Below are positions 1-4,814 of a DNA stretch of 5,185 bases, one piece after another (the stretch's first letter is position 1; every line of letters starts with the position of its first letter). The stretch comes from Clostridiales bacterium UBA3705. Lineage in GTDB: Bacteria; Bacillota_A; Clostridia; Oscillospirales; Oscillospiraceae. The translations under genes and the position numbers were made by a program. The notes beneath the pieces are model-generated. The model had not been told where the DNA came from. It saw nothing but the letters and a program-made list of their open reading frames with translations, and made no database searches. The stretch lies in the NCBI GenBank assembly GCA_002372735.1, contig DFIE01000036.1, forward strand, positions 877 to 6,061, read 5' to 3'.

Positions 1-154
1 CGGTGAAGTACCGGCAGCCGGCCTTGGTCACCAGGGCCACGCCCTCGTCCACGTTGAACTCGGCGCAGTATTTCCGGCTGATGGGGCTGGTGAGCAGCAG
101 GCCGTCATAGTCGTGGGTGTCCAGCAAAGAGAGATACTTTTCCAAATTCGTCAT
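1..154 (-). CDS. Xaa-Pro peptidase / creatinase family protein, N-terminal fragment
   Basis: Only the first 51 codons lie in the window; the gene runs off the left edge. The peptide starts MTNLEKYLSLLDTHDYDGLL and continues through LLTSPISRKYC to DEGVALVTKAGCRYFT. This is the pattern of the creatinase N-terminal domain of aminopeptidase P-like (M24B) enzymes: a short helix, a 'D.LLLTSP.NRRY' strand-turn, then 'DEGVALVT'. Such enzymes cleave the bond before proline in peptides; the metal-binding catalytic domain would be C-terminal and is not visible. The start is ATG at 154-152, with AAGGAGA at 169-163 eight bases upstream. Its ATG overlaps the TGA of yqeG (ATGA, 151-154), so the two are probably translationally coupled and share the promoter at 690-718. 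A substrate cannot be assigned; a related M24 enzyme such as a dipeptidase is possible. Confidence 0.85.
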   Translation of the reverse strand, partial: MTNLEKYLSLLDTHDYDGLLLTSPISRKYCAEFNVDEGVALVTKAGCRYFT

Positions 155-654
155 TGCTTGATTCTCCTTTTTCTTGCGAGATAAATAAAGGGCTGCTCCA
201 CCAGGTGGCGGAGCTTCAGCCAAATGTTGTGCAGGTGAATGGGCTTGACCAGAATGGACATGGCCCCGGCGCAGTTAGCGCCCAGCACGTCGGTAAAAAT
301 CTGGTCGCCCACCAGGGCGGTCCGGCCGGGGGTCCGGTCATACCGGGCCAGACACTGGCGGATGCCCTTGGCAAAGGGCTTGCGGCTGTGGGTCACGCAG
401 CCGATGTTGTGCGCCCTGCAAAAGCCCTTGGCCTTATTTTTTCTGCTGTTGGACACCACGCACAGGGTGATGCCGCCCTGCTTCATCCGGTCAATCCAGC
501 GCAGCAGCGCGCCGGTGGGCTCTGCGGAGGTATAGGGCAGCATGGTGTTGTCAAAGTCCAGCATCAGCAGATCCACGTCTTTTTGGTGCAGAAACTCCGG
601 GGTGATTTGGGTCAGCTCCCGGAAAATTGCCTTGGGCAGAAAGGACAGGGACAT
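151..654 (-). CDS. yqeG: YqeG family HAD IIIA-type phosphatase
   Basis: A 167-residue cytosolic protein of the YqeG family of HAD-superfamily hydrolases, close to the usual family length of about 170. The four HAD motifs are visible: motif I MLDFDNTMLP (nucleophile D33, acid/base D35), motif II SNS (68-70), motif III lysine in RKP (about K92), and motif IV GDQIFTD (116-122). A basic tail, ARKRRIKQ, ends the protein. The family is predicted to dephosphorylate phosphorylated small molecules or sugars, but the physiological substrate is not known. ATG at 654 is chosen over an in-frame TTG at 669, because GAGG at 667-664 lies nine bases before the ATG, the TTG has no ribosome binding site, and the promoter predicts a transcript start near 683. 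The stop overlaps the next gene by four bases (ATGA). Confidence 0.94.
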   Translation of the reverse strand: MSLSFLPKAIFRELTQITPEFLHQKDVDLLMLDFDNTMLPYTSAEPTGALLRWIDRMKQGGITLCVVSNSRKNKAKGFCRAHNIGCVTHSRKPFAKGIRQCLARYDRTPGRTALVGDQIFTDVLGANCAGAMSILVKPIHLHNIWLKLRHLVEQPFIYLARKRRIKQ

Positions 655-663
655 AACAGACAA

Positions 664-667
664 CCTC
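664..667 (-). promoter_or_regulatory. Ribosome binding site of yqeG that decides its start
   Basis: On the minus strand TTGAGG ends nine bases before ATG 654. This supports ATG 654 rather than the longer reading frame that begins with TTG at 669; that TTG overlaps the Shine-Dalgarno sequence itself. Confidence 0.65.
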
Positions 668-689
668 AATTCATAAAATTACACATGAT

Positions 690-718
690 ATTATAGCACG
701 CGACCGGGGTGTTGTCCA
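690..718 (-). promoter_or_regulatory. Sigma-A-type promoter of the yqeG operon
   Basis: Reading the minus strand, TGGACA (718-713, one mismatch to TTGACA) is followed after exactly 17 bases by a perfect TATAAT (695-690), which also carries an upstream TG (TGCTATAAT, extended -10). Transcription would start near 683 and give a leader of about 30 bases before the yqeG ATG. The -35 box reaches the A of the ATG of the divergent plus-strand gene at 718, so polymerase binding here and expression of that gene could interfere. No comparably good promoter for the plus-strand gene is visible in the same gap. Confidence 0.85.
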
Positions 719-1353
719 TGGAAAAAACCATCTATTTTGCAGCCTTTTCCGAAAAAAACAGCCCGGGCCCGGGGCTGAGCCTGGGCTGGGGCTTTGATGA
801 GACCGGGGCGCTCCGCCGTACCGGGGCGCAGGGACCTGTGGTGGACGACCGCAATCTCCCTGCGCCGGGGGCGGAGACTGCCGCTGCAGAGGCCTTGGCC
901 GGCACCCGGGGCCCCATTGTGTTGGATTTTGAGCGGACTGTGTGCCCTGCGCTGGAGCGCCTGGCCCGGGCCCTGCCGCCGGGGCGGCTGGTGGTGCCCC
1001 CGACCTATGCCCATCTGCCCCATGCCCGGGTGCTGATAGGCCCCTACCGGGGTGGGGAGCCCTTTGTCCCCTGGCTTGCAAGGCAGCGGCAGCAATACGG
1101 ACCCCTGGTGCTGGACCTGGCCCCCATGGCCTGGCAGCTGGCCCCGGGCGGCGCGCCGGTGCCCCGGTACGGCCGGGCGCCCGCCGGGCTGCGGTACAGC
1201 CCGGCCCTGGCCTGCCTTTGGGCAGTTGTGCCGGGGCCGGAGAGCCCGGGGGTAGCTTTGGCGGACACCCGCAGGACCCTTGCGGCCCGGCAGCAGCTGG
1301 CGGGGGAGCCCGCCATCGTGCTGCTGGACCAGTGGCAGGCCCTAGATCCCTAG
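718..1353 (+). CDS. Hypothetical protein, unknown function
   Basis: A 211-residue protein that I do not recognise. It is the only plus-strand gene in the window. Evidence that it is real: it fills the whole interval between the yqeG promoter and the end of the YolD-like gene, has alternating hydrophobic strands typical of a folded protein (TIYFAAF near residues 4-10, GPIVLDFER 65-73, GRLVVPPTYAHLPHARVLIGP 89-109, YGPLVLDLAPMAWQLAPG 127-144, AIVLLDQWQAL 199-209), and is less low-complexity than the antisense frame. The repeated 'strand ending in D-x-E/A' pattern loosely recalls an alpha/beta barrel, but no catalytic motif can be assigned. No signal peptide or membrane segment is seen. ATG 718 is preferred, with GGGGTG at 706-711 as a weak ribosome binding site; GTG 709 and TTG 712 are in-frame alternatives. 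Very GC-rich with many P, A, G and R codons. Its end overlaps the convergent gene by 12 bp. Confidence 0.6.
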   Translation: MEKTIYFAAFSEKNSPGPGLSLGWGFDETGALRRTGAQGPVVDDRNLPAPGAETAAAEALAGTRGPIVLDFERTVCPALERLARALPPGRLVVPPTYAHLPHARVLIGPYRGGEPFVPWLARQRQQYGPLVLDLAPMAWQLAPGGAPVPRYGRAPAGLRYSPALACLWAVVPGPESPGVALADTRRTLAARQQLAGEPAIVLLDQWQALDP

Positions 1354-1758
1354 GGCAGGGCAATGCAGGTCTGTCAGCCGGTCCAGCTCTACCACGCTGC
1401 GGTCACACAGCTCAATCAGTCCGCATACCTCGTCCACCTGACGGATCACTGCGTGGAGCGTGACAAGCTGTCCTCCGGATTTCAGCTCATCCGGCCGGAA
1501 GTACACCAGCTCCACCTCCGGCTCCTCCTCCAAATGGGGCACCAGGGCCTGCAGCCTGCGGTTCAGCTCCTCCAGGTGCTGCTCATCAAGCACCGGAGGC
1601 CGGTCGGTGTGCCGGCCGGCCTCGGCAATCACCAGCTCAAAGCCGGTCAGGGCGGCAAAGGGGGCAAACTGAGCAGCCCTGGCCTCCATGCTCAAAGGGG
1701 GTTTGTCGGTGGACACCGGCCGCCGGGCGTGGAGGATGTCGTCGTAGGGCCCGCTCAC
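1342..1758 (-). CDS. YolD-like family protein
   Basis: A 138-residue soluble protein resembling the YolD-like family of Firmicutes. The recognisable N-terminal block is PYDDIL (4-9) followed by LSMEARAAQFAPFAALTGF (22-40). The C-terminal part has the family's beta-rich pattern: VELVYFRPDELKSGGQLVTL, then VDEVCGLIEL and VVELDRLTDL. YolD-like genes often sit beside Y-family DNA polymerase genes and are thought to be linked to the SOS response, but their biochemical role is unknown. Here no polymerase is beside it: the gene is the last of the polyamine operon. Its GTG start shares four bases (GTGA, 1755-1758) with the nspC stop. AAGGGA at 1770-1765, six bases upstream, is a fair ribosome binding site. 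It ends with TAG inside the end of the convergent hypothetical gene. Confidence 0.85.
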   Translation of the reverse strand: MSGPYDDILHARRPVSTDKPPLSMEARAAQFAPFAALTGFELVIAEAGRHTDRPPVLDEQHLEELNRRLQALVPHLEEEPEVELVYFRPDELKSGGQLVTLHAVIRQVDEVCGLIELCDRSVVELDRLTDLHCPALGI

Positions 1759-2981
1759 AGGCAGTCCCTTCCCAGCCGGTACCGGAAGTCCCGGTAGCCG
1801 AAGGCAGCCAGCAGCTCCAAGCTGCCGTCCTCCCGCCGGCGCCAGATCTCCGGCAGGGGCATGCCGTTAAAGGTGTTGTTTTTGCAGGTGGAGTAGATGG
1901 CCAGATCTCCAAACAGCACCAGCTCTCCCACCTGCAGGGCGTGGTCAAAGGCGTAATCCCCAATCACGTCCCCGGACAGGCAGGAGGGCCCGCCCAGGCG
2001 GTAGACGCACTCCGGGGCCTGGGGGGCAGGGGAGGGCGTCTCCACAGTCTCGGCCCCATAGACCGGGGGCTGATAGGGCATCTCAATCACGTCCGGCATG
2101 TGGCAGGCAGCGGAGCAGTCCAGAATGGCATTTTTCACACCGCTGTTTTCCGTCAGATCCAGCACCCGGCTGGCCAAAAAGCCCGCGTTCAGGGCCCAGG
2201 CCTCTCCGGGCTCCAGGTACACGGTGACGCCCCACCGGGTTTGGGCCCGGCGGATGCAGGCCTCCAACCGGGAAATGTCGTATCCCGGCCGGGTGACGTG
2301 GTGGCCGCCGCCCATGTTCAGCCATTTCATCCGGGGCAGCACGTCCCCAAACTTCTCCTCCACCGCCTCCAGGGTTACCTCCAGGGCGTCCGCGTCCTGT
2401 TCACACAGGGTGTGAAAGTGCAGCCCGTCCAGCAGGTCGATCAGCGCCGGGGTCATGTGCGTATCCCACTGGGCCCGGGTGGTGCCCAGCCGGGAGCCCG
2501 GTGCGCAGGGGTCGTAGATGGCGTGGCCCTCCTGGGTGGAGCACTCCGGGTTGATGCGCAGACCCAGGCTCTTCCCCGCGGCCTTTGCCGTGGGGCCGAA
2601 TTTTGCCAGCTGGGCGGGGGAGTTGAAGACAATGTGGCCGGCGTACTGCAGCAGCTCGGCAAAGTCCTGCTCCCGGTAGGCCCCGCAAAAGACGTGGACC
2701 TCCTTGCCCGGCAGGCTTTCAAAGCCCAGCCTGGCCTCAAACAGGCCGCTGGCCTCGGTGCCTGCCAGGTACGGCGCCAGCACCGGGTAGCAATCGTAGT
2801 TGGAAAAGGCCTTTTGGGCCAGCAGGAACCGGCAGCCGGTCCGCTGGGCCACCGCGGCCAAAAGCTCCCCGTTTTTTCGCAGCTGCCCCTCATCCAGAAT
2901 GTAGCAGGGAGTATTCAGCGCCCCGAAGAGGTCCTCGGGGCGCTGGTTGTGTAAAGGGGCAAAGGGTGCCCGGCGGTCCAT
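1755..2981 (-). CDS. nspC: Carboxynorspermidine/carboxyspermidine decarboxylase
   Basis: A 408-residue PLP enzyme of the alanine-racemase-like fold (group IV decarboxylases). It removes CO2 from carboxyspermidine or carboxynorspermidine to give spermidine or norspermidine in the cytosol. Visible hallmarks are the PLP lysine in LLAQKAFS (K57), H190 in LHFHTL, the phosphate-binding loop NMGGGHH (222-228), EPGEAW (257-262), the active-site cysteine segment GGPSCLSGD (C334, D338), and a C-terminal KNNTFNG (367-373). It is somewhat longer than the usual 380 or so residues, mainly at the N terminus before TPCYILDE. The ATG overlaps the TGA of the synthase gene by one base (TGATG at 2979-2983), and no clear Shine-Dalgarno sequence precedes it, so expression probably depends on reinitiation after the upstream gene. 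The neighbouring synthase makes its substrate. Whether the product is spermidine or norspermidine depends on the diamine available; an adjacent agmatinase favours spermidine. Confidence 0.96.
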   Translation of the reverse strand: MDRRAPFAPLHNQRPEDLFGALNTPCYILDEGQLRKNGELLAAVAQRTGCRFLLAQKAFSNYDCYPVLAPYLAGTEASGLFEARLGFESLPGKEVHVFCGAYREQDFAELLQYAGHIVFNSPAQLAKFGPTAKAAGKSLGLRINPECSTQEGHAIYDPCAPGSRLGTTRAQWDTHMTPALIDLLDGLHFHTLCEQDADALEVTLEAVEEKFGDVLPRMKWLNMGGGHHVTRPGYDISRLEACIRRAQTRWGVTVYLEPGEAWALNAGFLASRVLDLTENSGVKNAILDCSAACHMPDVIEMPYQPPVYGAETVETPSPAPQAPECVYRLGGPSCLSGDVIGDYAFDHALQVGELVLFGDLAIYSTCKNNTFNGMPLPEIWRRREDGSLELLAAFGYRDFRYRLGRDCL

Positions 2982-4240
2982 CAGGGCACCAGCACCGGGT
3001 CCTGGCAGACGCTGCGGGGCAGGCCGTACCGATCCAGGGCATCCAGGAAGGGATCGGGGTCAAACTCCTCCACGGTGTGTACGCCGGGAGTAGTCCACTT
3101 GCCGGTCAGCATCATCAGCGCGCCGCACATGGCGGGCACGCCTGTGGTGTAGGAGATGGCCTGGGAGGCGACCTCCTTGTAGCACTCCTGGTGGTCACAG
3201 ACGTTGTAGATATACCAGCGCTTTGCCTTGCCGTCCTTTTCGCCGGTAAAGATGCAGCCGATGTTGGTCTTGCCGTGGGTCCGGGGGCCCAGGGAGGCGG
3301 GATCGGGGAGCAGGGCCTTCAGGAACTTGATGGGCACAATCTCATGGCCCTCAAACTCGATGGGGGTGGTGGAGAGCATCCCCACGTTCTCCAGACACTT
3401 CATGTGGGTCAGATAGCTCTGGCCGAAGGTCATAAAGAAGCGGATGCGCTTTACCTCGGGGATGTTCTGGGCCAGGGACTCGATCTCCTCGTGGTGGAGC
3501 AGATACATATCCTTGTCGCCCACCTGGTCAAAGTTGTACTCCCGCTTGATGCTCATGGCGGGGATTTCCACCCAGTGGCCGTCCTCCCAGTAGGAGCCGG
3601 GGGCCGAGACCTCCCGCAGGTTGACCTCGGGGTTGAAGTTGGTGGCAAAGGCATAGCCGTGGTCGCCGCCGTTGCAGTCCAGAATGTCGATGGTGTCGAT
3701 CCGGTCAAACTCGTGCTTTTTGGCCCATGCGCAGTAGGCCTGGGTGACGCCGGGGTCAAAGCCGCAGCCCAGCAGGGCGGTGAGACCGGCCTTTTCAAAC
3801 CGCTCCCGATAGGCCCACTGCCAGGAGTAGTCAAAGTAGGCGGAGAACCCTGCCTCCTTGCAGCGCTTGTCATAGATCTTGCGCCACTCGGGGTCGTCGG
3901 TGTTCTCGGGCTCATAGTTGGCAGTGTCCATGTAGTTGACGCCGCAGGCCAGACAGGCGTCCATAATGGTGAGATCCTGATAGGGCAGGGCGATGTTCAT
4001 GACCAGATCGGGCTGATAGGCCTTGATCAGCTCGATCAGCTCCTCCACCTTGTCGGCATCCACCTGGGCGGTGGTGAGCTTGGTGGAGGTCTTGTCCTTC
4101 AGCTCCGCGGCCAGGGCGTCGCATTTGGACTTGGTGCGGCTGGCAATGCAAAGCTCGGTGAAGACCTCCGGCAGCATGCAGCACTTGCGGATGGCCACGT
4201 TGGCAACGCCGCCGCAGCCGATGACGAGAACACGGCTCAT
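2981..4240 (-). CDS. Carboxynorspermidine/carboxyspermidine synthase (saccharopine dehydrogenase family)
   Basis: A 419-residue NAD(P)H-dependent enzyme of the saccharopine-dehydrogenase family. It condenses aspartate semialdehyde with putrescine (or 1,3-diaminopropane) and reduces the Schiff base to carboxyspermidine (or carboxynorspermidine). The Rossmann start MSRVLVIGCGGVANVAIRKC (glycines 8-11) and SRT (34-36) fit nucleotide binding. LLGCGFDPGVTQAY (157-170), DCNGGDHGYAFATNFNPEVN (188-207) and TTGVPAMCGALMMLTGKW (365-382) fit this subfamily better than lysine-pathway enzymes. Length matches the usual 400 or so. The synthase call rests strongly on adjacency to nspC. ATG 4240 is the start: a perfect AAGGAGG at 4255-4249 lies eight bases upstream. 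An in-frame TTG at 4261 would put this ribosome binding site inside the gene. The stop overlaps nspC by one base. The upstream repeat cassette ends almost exactly at this ribosome binding site. Confidence 0.93.
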   Translation of the reverse strand: MSRVLVIGCGGVANVAIRKCCMLPEVFTELCIASRTKSKCDALAAELKDKTSTKLTTAQVDADKVEELIELIKAYQPDLVMNIALPYQDLTIMDACLACGVNYMDTANYEPENTDDPEWRKIYDKRCKEAGFSAYFDYSWQWAYRERFEKAGLTALLGCGFDPGVTQAYCAWAKKHEFDRIDTIDILDCNGGDHGYAFATNFNPEVNLREVSAPGSYWEDGHWVEIPAMSIKREYNFDQVGDKDMYLLHHEEIESLAQNIPEVKRIRFFMTFGQSYLTHMKCLENVGMLSTTPIEFEGHEIVPIKFLKALLPDPASLGPRTHGKTNIGCIFTGEKDGKAKRWYIYNVCDHQECYKEVASQAISYTTGVPAMCGALMMLTGKWTTPGVHTVEEFDPDPFLDALDRYGLPRSVCQDPVLVP

Positions 4241-4248
4241 GTTTAGTT

Positions 4249-4255
4249 CCTCCTT
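4249..4255 (-). promoter_or_regulatory. Ribosome binding site of the carboxy(nor)spermidine synthase gene
   Basis: Minus-strand AAGGAGG, eight bases before ATG 4240, decides the start. Its first two bases coincide with the outermost bases of the extended inverted repeat of the cassette, so a long RNA stem formed by the repeats would end right at this site. Confidence 0.9.
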
Positions 4256-4261
4256 ATTCAA

Positions 4262-4303
4262 ATGAAAATATGAAACTATGAAGATATGAAACTATTGAGG
4301 TGT
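4262..4303. repeat. Left terminal inverted repeat with four octamers
   Basis: On the plus strand the unit reads ATGAAAAT, ATGAAACT, ATGAAGAT, ATGAAACT (4262-4293) and then ATTGAGGTGT (4294-4303). The reverse complement of 4768-4809 has the same architecture with 36 of 42 positions identical. A weaker match continues outward: TTATTCAA here (4254-4261) against TTAATCAAA at the other end. Confidence 0.92.
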
Positions 4304-4327
4304 TTTTCAATTCTGCGAATTGAAAAA
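4303..4327. repeat. Perfect 11-bp hairpin inside the left repeat
   Basis: TTTTTCAATTC (4303-4313), loop TGC (4314-4316), GAATTGAAAAA (4317-4327). It starts eight bases beyond the stop of the four-helix-bundle gene and adjoins the inner edge of the left terminal repeat. Read on the minus strand it is followed by CACC and has an AT-rich stem, so it is not an intrinsic terminator. Confidence 0.88.
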
Positions 4328-4334
4328 GAAACAT

Positions 4335-4697
4335 TTATTTTTTGCTGTTCATATTTGCCTTTGCGGTATTAATGGATTTGATCAGTAAGACACGAAGCTC
4401 ATTGCAGGGAACAGAAAACCGGGAAAAATCAACTTCGGAAATGCAGTCCGCGCCTCGCAGCAGCTCCAGCCAATAGTGGGTTTCGTGGGTCTCCTTCAAG
4501 GCAATCTGCAATTTAGAGATGAAATCCGCCTTACTTTGCGCGAAATGAGCTTCCCGAATGTTTGCGCCGATAGAAGTTCCGCTTTTCCCGATCTGATAGG
4601 AAGCAACCCGCTCATTCTGATTCTCCAGGCGGTGTGAAAGGCGAAGCATTTCAATGCCAAAGGTGAGGGATAATTCAGCTAATCGGTCCGAACGCAT
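4335..4697 (-). CDS. Four-helix-bundle protein (23S rRNA intervening sequence/S23 type)
   Basis: A 120-residue protein, the typical length for the IVP (intervening-sequence protein) family. Family signatures are visible: a first amphipathic helix (residues 4-27), YQIGKSGTSIGANIREA (34-50, matching the family's 'Q..RS..SI..NI.EG' pattern), and KLQIALKETHETHYWLELL (62-80, the 'L.IA..E..ET.YWL' helix), then a basic C terminus. Family members form small oligomeric helical bundles; they are encoded in 23S rRNA intervening sequences and as scattered single genes, and relatives act as accessory subunits of diversity-generating retroelements. The function of stand-alone copies is unknown. The start ATG has AGGAGG at 4708-4703 five bases upstream. 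Composition is clearly less GC-rich than the neighbours, which supports separate origin. The gene lies inside a repeat-bounded cassette between two polyamine genes, with no visible functional link to them. Confidence 0.95.
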   Translation of the reverse strand: MRSDRLAELSLTFGIEMLRLSHRLENQNERVASYQIGKSGTSIGANIREAHFAQSKADFISKLQIALKETHETHYWLELLRGADCISEVDFSRFSVPCNELRVLLIKSINTAKANMNSKK

Positions 4698-4723
4698 GGA
4701 AACCTCCTGAAAAACGAAGCAGG

Positions 4724-4804
4724 ACTATGAAATATGAAATTCCATGGTTCAAATAGCAATTTGAACCATACCACAATAGTTTCATAATTTCATATTTTCA
4801 TAGT
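4724..4804. repeat. Nested imperfect palindrome around the right hairpin
   Basis: The 17 bases at 4724-4740 (two overlapping ATGAAAT units after ACT) match the reverse complement of 4787-4804 except for one extra A. They flank the perfect hairpin 4744-4769. The right end could therefore fold into a larger branched stem, in competition with pairing to the left terminal repeat. Confidence 0.75.
4744..4769. repeat. Perfect 11-bp hairpin inside the right repeat
   Basis: ATGGTTCAAAT (4744-4754), loop AGCA (4755-4758), ATTTGAACCAT (4759-4769). It lies at the inner edge of the right terminal repeat, mirroring the hairpin 4303-4327 at the left end. No T-tract follows on either strand, so it is not an intrinsic terminator. 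Confidence 0.9.
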
Positions 4805-4809
4805 TTCAT
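4768..4809. repeat. Right terminal inverted repeat with four octamers
   Basis: On the plus strand: ATACCACAAT (4768-4777), then AGTTTCAT, AATTTCAT, ATTTTCAT, AGTTTCAT (4778-4809). Its reverse complement aligns without gaps to 4262-4303, with six mismatches in 42. It ends five bases before the agmatinase stop codon on the outer side. Confidence 0.92.
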
Positions 4810-4814
4810 TTTGA

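Larger units (their letters stand above)
4262..4809 (-). mobile_element. Repeat-bounded cassette carrying a four-helix-bundle gene
   Basis: About 548 bp, AT-rich against GC-rich flanks, bounded by inverted repeats (4262-4303 and 4768-4809) and containing a single gene for an IVP-type four-helix-bundle protein. It lies between two genes of one polyamine pathway, on the same strand, and its ends abut the agmatinase stop region and the Shine-Dalgarno sequence of the synthase. This layout, a small four-helix-bundle ORF within inverted repeats, is like the intervening sequences known from 23S rRNA genes. There is no transposase, reverse transcriptase or clear target-site duplication, so mobility is inferred from structure only; it may be non-autonomous, or a resident repeat pair. 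Confidence 0.55.

Noticed and set aside
671..1363. 230-codon minus-strand frame opposite the hypothetical gene
   Set aside because: Low-complexity P/A/G/R composition and no ribosome binding site; it also crosses the yqeG promoter. The plus-strand frame looks more like a folded protein.
1941..2954. 337-codon open frame opposite nspC
   Set aside because: Antisense shadow; nspC has all PLP-decarboxylase signatures on the minus strand.
2966..4246. 426-codon open frame on the plus strand opposite the synthase gene
   Set aside because: It mirrors the GC-rich third positions of the real gene, is composed of G, V, A, L and H runs without a recognisable fold, and the opposite strand has clear enzyme motifs.
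4241..4261. Longer synthase start at TTG 4261
   Set aside because: It would translate the AAGGAGG ribosome binding site of ATG 4240 as coding sequence and has no site of its own.
4303..4327. Rho-independent terminator after the four-helix-bundle gene
   Set aside because: The stem is AT-rich and no U-tract follows it on the minus-strand transcript; the same holds for the hairpin 4744-4769.
4335..4697. Accessory gene (Avd-like) of a diversity-generating retroelement
   Set aside because: No reverse transcriptase, template repeat or variable target gene is present in the window.
4724..4752. Promoter for the four-helix-bundle gene (TTGAAC at 4752-4747, 17-base spacer, CATAGT at 4729-4724)
   Set aside because: Each box has two mismatches and lies within repeats and a hairpin whose AT-richness yields such matches easily; possible but not supported.
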